A stretch of DNA of 64,000 bases, taken from positions 62,001 through 126,000 of the forward strand of contig JABVXU010000030.1 of assembly GCA_013365365.1 (NCBI GenBank), read 5' to 3'. Positions within the stretch are counted from its first letter, which is position 1. Each line of letters begins with the position of its first letter. Below are positions 14,811 to 28,268 of this stretch, piece after piece. Position numbers and translations under genes: made by a program. Source of the DNA: Cruorifilaria tuberocauda (lineage: Eukaryota > Nematoda > Chromadorea > Rhabditida > Onchocercidae). The notes below the pieces were generated by a model. That model saw only the letters and a list, made by a program, of their open reading frames with translations, searched no databases and was not told where the DNA came from.

Positions 14811-17587
14811 ATTTGAAAATCTCAAACGCAACTACCGGATTGAATGACATTCAAAAGAATCTCCACACACTTTGCAAGCTTAGCAAAGAACTACAAAAAT
14901 GAAAACAACAAAACACAATCAACTTCAAAGTAAAAATTAACAAGCCCTTAACACTTTACTCAATGAAACAACAAATTTATATGACCCATTCGTGAAAACT
15001 TTATATCTCACGTGAAAAACATCGAATGAAAATTTTATTTATAAACTTTTAAGTCTAACTTCAAAGCAGTATTTAAGAAAGTTTTTTGGTGCTAACATAA
15101 AGATCTAAAGGCCTTGAATAATTAATGCTGTAAAAATCATATCATAAACAATAGAAAATTGAACAAAATAATGACAAATGATCTCTTAAATTCTTACAAT
15201 CGTCTCGCAACAACTACCTCCAACGCAGCACTGAAAGATATACTAAAATGAAGCGGAAAGCAACATCGCCTTATACAAGAACAATATCATTGTCACGGGT
15301 TCACGAATACTAGACCATCTATACTGAGGCGCTCGATCTGAATGTGATTGATCAGCTCTAGAACATTCTACGAAATAAACAATTAGTTGTTATTATGCAG
15401 ACAGAATAAGTAGACATAACCCTACAAGTTACTGTGCAGATCGCAGTTTGGTATTTGTCTTCATGAAGGTTACCGACATTTAGTTCAAGAGATTACCTCT
15501 GTTTGTTTCTCTTTACATTATATCGATCATTTGTTTTTCCTGACAAATCAATGGGTTAACATGAAGAATTGTCTGTCTTGCTATTTAAGATTACATGATA
15601 AATCCACCTCAACTTTCGACGCTTTTTCTATTTAATTTCAAGAAAAAGTGATATCTCAGTAAATCATCCGTAAATTGTTGTGTGCATGATATCAATTTTT
15701 CATGGATCTGAACGATTAATATCAATAGCGCTGAAAATCTGATTATATATTGCTCCAAATTTTGTCAATAATTTTGATATTTCCACAGAATCGTTCTCAG
15801 ATTTTTCTGTCCGCACTTAATTTGAAGATGCGCAACATTTATTCATCTCAAATCTTGGATTAGATGTGTGAAGATAACTGAATTATCTCTTTTACGATCA
15901 GATCACAATCGCTCTGGTGACTGACTGGCACTGTTATGTATCTCGTTTTAGCAGTGATAAATTTCAAGATTAATCATTTCTGATTCATGACTGATTCAGT
16001 TAATTAAATGTCCGTAAGATTAAACACAGAAGTCATTCAATGCGAAAAAATAATCCGGAAAGAAATGAAGTATTACCAACCGAATATTTATTTATACTAT
16101 CAAAATTTTAAGAATATTTAGTATTCTAAGCAGCGCTTAAAATCCGATCGAACTTTTCCCTCATTTTTAAGAGGAACGTGATTATACTTAATATTAACTA
16201 TAAAAGAGATATTCGTAATAAAAATTCAACTGTATGCTTCAATATATTTTTGCTTTTACTTAAATGCTTAAATGAAGGATAGAAATTACACCACTCGTCC
16301 TATTTATCCAATAAAAGTATGTCCTCAAAATGTAATTAAGATTGTATAAGGATTAAGACTAACTCAGGTGACTGATTACGTCAGAAGGCACGAGGACAAT
16401 AGGACAGCATAGAATCAGACTACATCTATTATTATATAGTTCTAGCAAGTGCGGATGTTGTTTGTGGGAGTAAAAGATTATGTGCATTGCGGTGCTGTTA
16501 CAAACATCGAGCAGAAATCGATTCAAAGAAAGCACCTCACTTTTAGAGCTGAAAATGAAAGCAGCTATTGCTTCTCCGATAAGCTTTTTATACTTACACA
16601 AAATAGTTGACAGATGGATAGAGTACCTGTTCAAGTTTCGAATTAATGTTATGCGCATTTATTCATCCTCACATCTCCTGCAATTTCCTGTTATCAGTCA
16701 TGACATTTTTGGATTATCCTATTAGTACTTAATGATAATAAAACATTTATTCAAAATTAGGCGTGTTGAAACTTTTCTCTTTAGAAAAAAACCTTGATGG
16801 AAAATTGTGTATTGCTGTATCAATTAAGTTTATAAAATAAGGATAAAAAGTACTGGAACCATTCAAGGAACTGATGATCACTAGAAATGTTCCTACTTGT
16901 TGTTTGTTCAGTTCGTTTTTTTCTCTTCCTTACAATACTTCATTTGCTAAATGTTTTTTAATTTATGCGCAATTAAGTTTTAAACAAATTTCAATTTTTA
17001 AATCAATTTTTACATCAATCGAAAATGCCGAATCTTTAAAATTTTTTTCAAATTCAATCGTTAGCATGCTTTAAAAATATATTCTGATCAAAGCATCTCT
17101 TATATTTTCTTTTCTCAGATTATTTTACATATTTCGGAAAGCATCTATGGAATTTCTCAAAACTTTTTGTAAAAATATAACGTTTACTCGGTTTTTTTGC
17201 AATACTTATTTAGTGTCAAACTTCAAGACAAGACATTTATTTAACTGAAACTTATTTGAAATGATTATCGTTCCGCATCATGTTTACTAAATAAAGAAAC
17301 AGGAGGTGTTTCACTTCATAATTTATTGTTAATTCAATATGAGTGGAATCATTTAATCATTTAATGATTTAATAGTTAGATTTCGAGTGACCACTCATGG
17401 CCAAACAGATAATTTTCTTTTTCTTAAAAAGTTAAAGCTATCATTGTTAAGAGTATCAATCTTTTTTCTCATATACAAGCGCGCTGCGCATCAAATGATC
17501 TTTTAGGTAGCCGAAGGATTAATCGAAACCATAAAGATGAATTTCTGATTCTGAGAAAAATAAGCGAATGAATTATTTCAATTTCAG
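14811..17587. other. Divergent intergenic region between DDB1 and alpha-2/delta
   Basis: About 2.8 kb separates two genes transcribed away from each other, so both promoters should lie here. Open frames such as 16359-16658 (-) and 16480-16725 (+) are under 100 codons, overlap each other on opposite strands and resemble nothing I know. I see no RNA gene or repeat family in it. Confidence 0.5.
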
Positions 17588-17592
17588 CTGCA
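17588..17592 (+). promoter_or_regulatory. 5-base leader after an acceptor at the alpha-2/delta start
   Basis: ATTTCAG ends at 17587 and is followed by CTGCA and the ATG at 17593. A consensus acceptor 5 bases from the start codon fits spliced-leader addition or a 5' UTR intron, and it also supports this Met as the true start. Confidence 0.5.
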
Positions 17593-20500
17593 ATGCTTTG
17601 GCAGTTAATTAATTGGTTCCAAATACCGTTACTACTATTACTGCTATTATTGCAACTACGCTTTGGTTCAACTGTAGAACAACTTACATTCGAGTAACTT
17701 TCATTTCGACAATTTTATTTTATATTAATATCTAGAGATTTAACTGTAAAAAAAAAGAAATTCCGCATTTGATAATTTTCATCTTATCATTTGAAGCTGA
17801 ACTTTTCAAAGTAATTGAATTTTGAGATTTTTACAGTGTGCAAAAATGGGCCAATCTCTTGAGTGAGCATCTGCAGGAAATGTTTAGTAGTGCTACCAAT
17901 GAAGCTGATATCATCGCTGTATGCTTTTCATTCCTATTTTTTTAGCTCCAATATTCTTATAGATGGTAATATGGCTATTATTACTGCTACTGTCTATCTA
18001 ACTACAAGTCTCGTCTTTGTAATATTTCCACTGATTTCAGGTTAAAAGATTGAGCCAAAGTTTGACTCAACTTATACTCAAGAGATTTAATTTTTATGGT
18101 TTTAAATATTGCATGGAGTATAAAATAGTTATATTGAGAAAATAATTTTGTACCAAATCGATTTTCTTATAATAGAGCTATTGCAGATGTACAAAAATTA
18201 CGGTGAAGTTGAAGTATTTGATCCTCAAACAGAACTTAAAAGGGCAAAAAGTGCAGTCGAGGCATATTTAAAGCGACGTGCTGAAATTGCTTGGGTAAGT
18301 TTATCATTTTCGAATTAGACAACTGCAGATAAAATAAATAACGAAGATCAATCAGAATTATCATATGTAATTTAAACTGTTCGCAACAAAACCAAATTAA
18401 TCTGATTATGCATGATTATTTAAATTATTAAGTGAAATGTCTGAACAAATGATTCGAATTCCACTTCGTTCATAACGAAATTGATATTTGAATTTATGTG
18501 AATATGGATGTGAATCTCAGGAAGCGAAAGTATCCCTAGAATCACGTCATCTCGCTAATCTCACTGAGCATGATGTAAATGATCCGACAAGCACTCATTT
18601 TATACGCTTCATGGCAGCTAAACAAGAAACTGATGCCGCCCGAGTGTACATGCAGGATCATGTCGCTAGTACGATCGAGGTATTTCTCCGAATATTTTTA
18701 TATTTATTTTTGTTTATTTTCGATTATTAAACTTTTATTTCTGTGTGAAACATAAATGAACACCAAAAAGTACCTATTTGGGAAGATGCAGTTAGAAAAA
18801 CCCAGAAACCGAATAAAGAATAGTTTTCTACTTTTTTTTCATAAAAATTTAACTAGTTTAACTCTGCCTGTCTCAGTAGTCTAATTTAGTTCAACGCCAT
18901 TAGTTTTCGTTTCTCAGTATATTTTTACAGGTAAATAGTACACGATGGTTTAATTTAACACCAAATGCTAATTTATACGGAATTTCAACAAGTTCAATCT
19001 CTTCAGCCGTCCATATTCCAACGCCAGTTTATGATCGAAGTAAGAGAACAGTTTACCTAATATTTCGAAATTCCAATAATTTGCTTTTTATATGTTTAGA
19101 ATTCTTCCACATTTTGTTATGTTTCAAATAAATAAATACACATGACACTAAACTTCTACAAGAATCGCCGGAAAATTTCAACCTTTCATATCATTTCTTT
19201 TTCTTGATGTGATGCTGAAAGTTTAATTTTAAATTTATACTGAAACAAATAAGCTAAAATTTTGCAGACCCAGAAGTATTATTGAAAATAGATTGGTCTG
19301 ATATCGATTATTTATACCAAGCAAATCAGGAAGAAACGCGTGACCTCGCCTTTCAGATGTTTTGCTCTGAATCTGGATTTATGCGCTATTATCCAGGTAG
19401 ACAACGATTTATATGTTTATTTCACATGATCTATCAAAAATTTACTACTATTTCCTCTCTTCTATTTGATAATGGATTATTATTTTAAAGCATCTTCTAA
19501 GCTGTTAAAACTTTTAAGCGGATTATGATTATCTTAAATTAAAATTTCTTAGTCATCTTAATTGCATGCCATTTAATCGACCGTTTTTATTTTGCAGCAG
19601 TATCATGGGTATGGGACAATCGTGTGGAAAAACTTGACTTATTCGACTGCAGAAGTACGGAATGGTAAATATGAATATTTTACAAAAATTATTTATTCCC
19701 ACTTTTTGGTCTATGCTGTTATTTTCTGACTGAGAGTGTTTCCATTGTGATTTCAGGTATATAAATGCTGCAACATTATCCAAAAATGTAATCATTATGT
19801 TAGATATGTCTGGCTCAATGCTCGGCCAAAGGTTCGAAATAGCCAAACAAACTGTGGAAGCAATATTAGAAACACTCTCTGACAATGATTTCTTCAACAT
19901 ATTACTGGTCAGCACTTTTCTCGAATCGTTTATTTTAGAGATTGAATTAGAATTAAGGACTTCAAATGAGTGATTTTTTATGCTTTTATTTTTTGTAGTA
20001 AAATTGTCTTGCAGTTCTCAAAAACGGTCGGTTTCTTGGATGAATGTAGCGAAAAGGCTGGTTTGTTGCAAGCAACAATTCGTAACAAAAAGGTTTTCTT
20101 GTTCATTTTCATTTTCCCATTCTCTCTAATCAATTTTTCTTTAATTTTTTTATCTTTAATTAAATCTTATGAATTATTGCTGCGTTTTGGTCGAATGTCA
20201 TATTTAAATTCTAAGGAAATATGTTTAGTACGCCTGGAATGTTTCAGATGCTGCGAGCACGACTGAACGGAATGTCATCAGAGGGAAAGGCAGAGTATGA
20301 GAAAGGGTTGATTAAAGCCTTCGAAACATTGATGAAAGTAAGTTTTCTTTTTGTGAAAAATTTTTCCTTAATTTGTAAACAAGTTAATTTTAAGAAATTC
20401 AATTCAACTTTTTTGTTGCTTCAACTTTATGCTTGATGTGCTTGTTGTGAAATCGTTTGAAACTAAAGGAGAAAGAGTTACATTTTGACGCTTTTATAAA

Positions 20501-23500
20501 TAATGTATATGTCTGCTACTTTCAAACTATCTTGCTAACATTCGAGTAGTCATGTTAACAATATATTAAACCATGCTTGTTGTCTAGTCTTTGGAGACAT
20601 ATATAATCTTAAAAATAGATGATTATGGATTTACAAGCCTTTTGGAGAGATAGATTCATGTGACTTGACAAAATGCTCTTACTGAGTTAAATAGCCTGAA
20701 AGGAATGTCGCGCTGTTCGTTTCTTTTTGTCTATTTATTGTCCTCTGCGCTTCATCCACATACAGCTTCCCGTATCGGTCAATTTTACAACAACTGAAGA
20801 ATTGGCAGTACGTCGGGAGTTAGCTGGTGGCACACTACCCGCAGATATTTCATTACATCGCTATTGAAGACCATATTCTTGCGGTCCACATTCATCTTTA
20901 TCAGGCAGTACGTGATAGTTATCAGTAGCTGATGGTACTGCAAGCAGCATAATATTTGTACAAGCTTACTCTTAAAAGATAAACCTAAGTCATTAATCGC
21001 TGATTTTTCGCATGTACTGCTTCTCTTCATGTTTTTGTTCATACTGTTCACAAATGTTTGGTCGTCTCATTGAAACGCTTGAGCATCACTGTTGCAAACA
21101 ACATTATCAATTTGCGGATCTAAGAAGTTTGAATTTTAACTTAATATTAAATTGGAAGAATAATGAACTAAAAATAATCAGAAAGTTTATTTGTTTGTAA
21201 ATGTTAAATACTGACTTGAAATCTGGGTGAAGTGACAAAGTTATATATGCACATCATTTTTATAAGTAAATTAAGAGTGAGAAAAAAGAATTTCATGTTT
21301 TCGACATCCATAGACATTGCCGTTCTGGTTTAAAAAATGAACAGAAGATTAAGACGAAGAAGCTGAACGAAAATTTCTGGAGAATTCCAAACTTTCACGA
21401 ATTATTATGAAATATCAGTATTGTATAATAAGCAATGTATATATTATAGTTTTATTACAGATGCGTAATTATACGAGGAAGAAAACTCAATTTGGTTGTA
21501 ATGATATCATTATGCTAATTACTGATGGAGCGCCCAATTATTTCAAACAGATTTTCCACCTATATAATAAAAATAAATCGGTGAATAACTTCATCATTTC
21601 ATGTTGCATAGTCATGTATTACAGTACGTTGATATAGTTTCCCCAAATAGTCACTTCATTATATATGAAATGACCAGCTGTATGTTTCACTATATAAATC
21701 TTACATCATAAACGTGAAAATTTTAATTGTGAGAATTCTGTTCAATGGATTGATAATGTTTTGTAGGTTCGCTTCTTTTCATTTCTAATAGGGGAAGAAG
21801 CAACAGATGTGGCACAAGTGAAATGGATGGCTTGTGAAAATAAAGGCTTCATGGTGCATATCAGTAATTTGGCTGATGTACAAGAGAAAGTTCAGGTATC
21901 TCAAGATCATTTACAGTTTGTGGCAAGAAGCAATTGTAGTTTTGATATTTATACTTCAAGTAAAAAATGTGTTCAGTACTTCGTAATTTTATTAGTTGTC
22001 TATTATTGGTTTCTGCTAGAATTTCTGCTAGACAATGATTCATTATTTCTATTAATTTTTTAAACTAGTTATAGATGGATTTAAATTTTTGAAATATATA
22101 ATTTAGGAAAGATTTGTTTGATTTTTAGCATTACATCAAAGTAATGAGTCGGCCAGTCGGAAAACATGGTGCAAATTTCGGTGAAAAAGATGCCATTTGG
22201 AGTGGTATATACAAGGAACGATTGGTAAATTTAATATTATTTTGCTTTTTATGAAGATTTTATGATTATTTATGATAAAATTCATGTTACCACATATTTA
22301 AACTCTTTAAAATATTAACAATCCACAACTTTATATTAAAAGCACGAATTTTTTTTTGTAAAATATGAAAGTCTGGAAGCATAAATTTTAAAGAAAATGT
22401 ACGAAATCTGTGTAGAAAAGTGAAAATTTTTGGATATGTACGGATAAACAGATTTTATTAATTTCAGCTAACAATCAGTCAAAACCCGCTGAAGAAAGTA
22501 AGTCGTAATTTTATTATTTTTAGATTTTGCATTATAATTTTTTTTTTAGTTACTTATATATCTCATAAATTGACCAAAGGTGTATTTTCCAGAAATCTCG
22601 GATCAAACGTGTGGATCCAAGGGTTAGTTAAGCGTCATATTTCATAATTTTATTGAAAAAGATCGTAATTATGCATCATGTTATGGTTAACATCATTTTA
22701 ATTTTTTAAAGAAATTAAGAAGGAGAGACAATACTATTGAGATGCTCTGTTTTCAAAATTATTTGGATGGTGAAAATTTTAAAGCTTAATGACACCTTCC
22801 TTAAATATAAACGAGAAAGCAGTGAAGGTAATCAAACTATTCTTTTTCGTATCTAATTTTACTGTATCTACTGTATCCACTTTTTATCTCTTTGCTACTT
22901 TTACTTTTTTAACTTCTTCTAAGAAGCTGCAGTAGATTAGAATGGATTAAGATATTTTTTTTATTTTCAGACAGAAATGTTGGTTACAACGGTAAGTTAT
23001 CCTGTGATTCAAGAGCAAGAATTGATGGGAGTTGCTGCTGTTAGTGTACCGGTTATTGAGTTGGCGCAACTTGTACATGCTATAAATGTAAGCTATATGT
23101 TACACTATTGGAAGACAAAGCTAACATCCATATAACTATGGAGATTTCTCGATGTACGGTATGGCGACAAGCAAGTTAATCTTCGATTTGTTAGAAAAAA
23201 ACGTTACAGGGCCGAAATAATTACATTAATTTAATTTTTTATTGGTCAAAAGATTTATAGTTTGGAAGTCGAAGCTATGCATTTATGTTGGATAACAATG
23301 GTTATGTGATGTTTCATCCACAAATGCGCCCTCTGGTAAATATAAACTACTGTAAACTGGAATAGTAAAATTTTGAATGAAGCATTAATTGCAATAGCAT
23401 AATATGATTTTCAATGTTTCCTTCATAATTCCGATCTTCTGTTTATCATGATAAAAAATAAAAGTTTCTTAAATCATATTTGCTGTAAAATTATTTCTAA

Positions 23501-26500
23501 ACTCCAACACTTCTTTCAGGATCCGGAAACAAAACAGATGAAGTTAAATTATAATAATATTGATATTTTGGAGCTTGAAGTACCACAAAATCAGCAAATA
23601 GTTAGTTTTTTGTCACAATTTTGAATAATGATAAACATTGTTTACCTTTGATGTGATGAGCTTGTTCAGGACATCTTTATTCTTTTTGTCGCTCTTTCTC
23701 TTTAATTTTAATTTATCTATCTACTGGCAGTTTTTTAGTCAGAAGATCATTTATCAATGATGAATCGTTTACAATACGATACTAATGAGGTAAATAGGCC
23801 GTTGATGATTTCTCTCTGTCGTGCATCATCTGCATGCTAAATCTTTTCCCTTTTTAATTTTTTTTCTTCTGAATATTATAGATCCACCCAGTTGATTTTA
23901 TGAGTTATTTTGAAATCCTTCAAAAACGATTTTCAATTAGTGAGGAAAAACAATGATACATGATGTTTCGTACTTTTGTTTTGTTTTTCAAATTTCTTGT
24001 GCGCCACTGCACACTCAGCACTTGCGCTCTTGTTCGTTGTTGTTGTTGTTGAACGAATTTAAATTACATCTTGTCTTCTATTCAATTGTTCAATAATGAG
24101 AAATTACTTCTTAAAAAACGAATTTTTATGGCAATATGAAATCAGATTAGGACAAAGATAAACTCTGTTTATGCACTTATTAATTCATTTAACTGGTTAT
24201 TTTGGAAAGGCAGTTTTGATTTAATATTTCAGATGCGTAGTTCAATGATTGCTTGTGATAATGGTAAGGCACACACCTTGGATATACTGTATGCAACGAC
24301 TAATTTGGTAAGTATATTTCATTTTTTTTACTGGTTAACTGTTTTTATTTAAATAATTTTTATATTGGCTGCAGAAACGCGTGTATCGTCAATCCAACAA
24401 GTATTATTCGGAATGTCTGAAGCAATCGCTTTTCACGTATGTCTTTCTTATAAAAAATCCTTAAAGTTAGTAATTTTTGACGATTGTTTGAATTCAAAAA
24501 ATCTATACTATAACTCTACTATACTATAAGAGACTATAAGATTAATCTTCTGTCAGATTTCAAAATATTTTTATGTTTATGTGACAGAGATCAGTGAATA
24601 AAATAGTCTTTTTCTGCTGCCTTTTCCACTAGATATGGAACTTTCAAACGTTACATAGTCTTATCACTTTGATTACAGCATCGGCTTAGCAGTAGCGAAA
24701 GGGGATGAGAAACGATTAAAACCAAAGAAACAAATAAACTACGGTGATGTGAAGCTATTATGGTATGATATGCCAAACTGGCTGATGCATCCCACCTGGT
24801 GTGGCTTCTTTATTTGATTCTTTTAAATGACTTTTCGGGATGATTGAAAGATTACTTGTTAAAATGCAAGCTGTTTGACATTATCGATATTCGTATATTT
24901 GTCCAACAGTAATAATTCTCATTTTTCAGGCGCTATTGCTTATTGAATGGCGATACGCAGTTAACTCCTGAGGCGGCATTTCGTGAATATGTTCGAAAAA
25001 TGCGTGCAGATGGACGTCTGCCTAAACTTTGTGAATATCGGAAGCCTCTCATTGACCAGTTTCTGTTTGATATGAAAGCAACGAACGGTTTGACAAATTT
25101 ATGGGATGTTAACTGGAAGGGTAATAAAAAGTAAACGTTGAAATTCATTCATGCTTTCAAAGTTCATTATTGTTTAAATATTTATTTCTTGAGCAAGTAA
25201 TTTATACCGATTATCTCATCTTGCTGCTAAGATCATTCTTAAAGTTTTTACTATAGAAAACAAATTCATCTTGTATGGTTTGCTACTGCTTCGGGTATGG
25301 TAAAATACTGGGATGAATTACCAGATGGACTGACAAATATCAATCCTAACTTAGTAGTACCAGAAACCGGATCGATACCGAAACCAACAATAGCTCCAAC
25401 AGGCGCTCAATCAATACCGAAGCAGCAAATGTTTGTTTAAAATTGTGTTGTAAGCCGTGTTGCGTAAGCTTTAAGAAATTTCGTTCGAACTTGTAAATAC
25501 GATTTAGTTCTAATTATAACTAATAGAACGTGCAGAGCTCTGTTAAATATGGCTGAAAACACCAGTCTGGAAAAAGTGGGAATTAGGATAGAGTTAATTT
25601 ACAAGGATCCGTTGAATTGAATTTATCATACTAGTTTTTATTTGTGAGAATATTTCATGCGTGTTAAAATCTTTGAACATGAAAATGAAATAGCAAATGC
25701 ATTGTCTGTTCAGAAGCTATCAACACTTTATCCGAGACTTAAATCGTCGTTCCAGTGAAGACGAATACTTTCAACGTAGCATTCGAATGCCTGGACGTTT
25801 GGTTGTTGATGTAAATAAAGAAAGTATGTATCACCGACCTTTGTTTTGCAGTAAACATAATGTTTCCAGATCAGATCATCTACTTAAAGTGACTTATTTA
25901 GCCTATCTTTGGTATAAAAAAGAAACACAATCAATATATGGTCATCCAGAAAATGTTTCGATTCTTTTAACGGTCACCAAAGCACTGGACATTGATGGTG
26001 CGTTAGTTGGTGTGGTGGGATTGGAATTGACGCTCGACTATATGGCAAAAGTAATGAAAAAGTTCGGTTGTGGACCACAGGTAATGCATTTTAATTTAAA
26101 TCGATTTATTTCAAATCAAGTTTTGTAAATCCTAAAATAATTTGTAATTCCTTATAAATTTTGAAAAGATATTTATTGCAGAATGAGCGTCGATGGTGCT
26201 TTCTGTTGGACGAGCATGCATATATTGTTTATAGTAGTTTAAATACTACTATAAGTAGCAGTAGTGGATTTTCTGGAGATGAAGCAAGGATGCCGAAAAA
26301 TTTCAACTTATTAGGCCGCTGGTTTGGATCGGTAAATCGAATCACGGAAAGAACGATGACGCTACTACTAAAAAATAATTATTATACCGAGTTTGCTCAA
26401 AAGATTTTCATAAACTTTCACTGTATTCAACATAAGATTTTTTGTCATTGGGAGAAATATCTCAGCTTGATTTCTGACCAAAACTTTCAGTTGCAAATAA

Positions 26501-28268
26501 TTAAAATTAAATTATTTAAAATTACTTTTCTTGCAGAACAATTTATGTTGATTATCAAGCAATTTGTAAACAGAATGAGATAGTCATGTATACTGCTGGT
26601 GCTGCTTTAAGGGTAAAGTATAGGAATATCTAATCTAAAGATATGTTATAATAGATTCGAAATTCCAAAAACTCGAAACTGATGTGTTTGAGAATCATTT
26701 TTTCTCATGTGATATCTTAAAAGCAAAAGTATGGCTCTCTGTCTTTTCAGGTTAATGCAATATTTGAATTATTGTTGCAAGTTTGGAGTCGATTGTTGGC
26801 GTTATTGCGAAATTTTGCTATTGTTCAGATATTCACATCATTAATACATCCTTATGTTGATGGTTTGATTTACATTTCTAAACTGAAATATATTTTCTCT
26901 CGCCAGATGACCAATACCAATTTCATATTCAATGTCGACAAACTTTTTGCACATTGCTATTACTTTGATCTTCTAGTGAGAAATGAATCATATTAAGACT
27001 TCAAAATTTATAAAAAGATAGATAATGAAATCAGATGTAATTTAATCATAAACATTAAAAAAGATCCTTCAGCATATACTGCAACGTTTACTGGTGATAT
27101 CGACACATTTTCATGCGATAAAGCAGCAAAATACTATTTGGCTAATTGGGGCGTGGAGAACTGGGCAATCAATGGGTCGAGAGGGAAAATACCATCAGCA
27201 CTAATTGCTGATAATTTATCTGACCGTCCATGCAAGCATAATCCAGCTAAGTGCGCTGTGTAAGTTAACCATTTATAGCATCTGTATGATCGGAATTTTG
27301 TGGCTTCGGTCTGAGCTAACGATATCGACTGCTTCCAGAAAAATGTATGCTCATTGGGTGCCAAATACCAATTTGTTGTTGGTCATTATTGTGCAAAGCA
27401 ATCCAGCATCAGCTTCCTCTGTTTGCTACGATGAAACACGATGTCCACTATCCACACCGCCCGAATTTATGATTGCATACAGTCAGGTTAAGAAACTTTC
27501 TTCTAAACTTGAGGATTCAAGTTCTGAAATTAAAGAATAATGATTAATGGATAGAAAAGTAGACCAGACATTTATAGAAATTTTTTCTAAATTTTTAATG
27601 AAATAGATATCAATTTACAGCCGGGTCGAAAAATAACCAGTAATTTGATTTTTGGTGTGAAAAAAATGGTATGATTGTAATCCATATTTGATGGTATTAT
27701 TTGATCAACAATTTATATTTAATTATTTTGCAGGTGGATAACGCTTCAGATAAGCAACAGATGAGCTCAAGTATAAACTTAGCGAATTCATTTCCCGATG
27801 ATTTTAGCGATAGAAGGTGTCGACATGTTCATGCAAAGCAACGTAAATCACCATCGAAATGTATACATTCCAGTGAGGTGAAACTCAATTAATTCAAGAA
27901 AAATTTGCAATTTGAAATCATTGATCTTTACCATCAACTGATTAATCCAGTAATATGTTTCGAAATTGATCTTTTATTTCTCCTTTTCGTTTGATCTTCG
28001 CCTTCGAGACATTTAATTTTAAAAGGTATAACCGTTTCCTGCTCAATTTTGTCAGTTCTGTGTTGGGGCCGGGTTTTGTTCTATTTAACGATAAATCATA
28101 TACACTTTTATCTGTCTGGTAATCAGGTACATAACTGCTTTTTTTTTCTCTCATTTCCAGGATGAAATGCAATATCCTTGTTCTCAGATGGCGTCTCGTT
28201 TGGTACCATTTGGAACAACAATTTCTGTATTGGTTGTTATCATTTATGGAGTAGCAAACATCATATAA
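17593..28268 (+). CDS. Voltage-gated calcium channel alpha-2/delta subunit (33 exons, about 1,260 aa)
   Basis: An extracellular accessory subunit that promotes surface and presynaptic delivery of CaV channels. Exon starts: 17593, 17837, 18187, 18521, 18931, 19268, 19598, 19757, 20015, 20248, 21461, 21767, 22129, 22468, 22593, 22971, 23261, 23520, 23739, 24233, 24375, 24679, 24930, 25257, 25714, 26182, 26537, 26751, 27073, 27339, 27621, 27734 and 28161. Residues 1-27 form a Leu-rich signal peptide. VWA-N contains RYYP and [12 protein letters not shown]. The VWA domain has MIDAS D-M-S-G-S at 268-272 and ITDGAP near residue 380. Next come a Cache domain ([19 protein letters not shown]) and a second Cache-like region (GRWFGSVNR). 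A short hydrophobic tail without cytoplasmic extension fits GPI anchoring. The length is close to that of C. elegans UNC-36, but I cannot separate unc-36 from tag-180. The exon 24/25 junction is ambiguous: either a GC donor after 25424 joined to 25714, or a GT donor after 25353 joined to 25694. Both keep frame. Confidence 0.93.
24036..24052. repeat. Short (TGT)n microsatellite in an alpha-2/delta intron
   Basis: TGTTGTTGTTGTTGTTG lies in the intron between exons 19 and 20 of the alpha-2/delta gene. It is a simple repeat with no other supported meaning. Confidence 0.6.

Noticed and set aside
23885..23956. Possible extra alpha-2/delta exon starting ATCCACCCAGTTGAT
   Set aside because: It has an acceptor and a usable GTGAGG donor, but the phases do not fit the next exon (a stop results), and the protein is collinear with the family without it.
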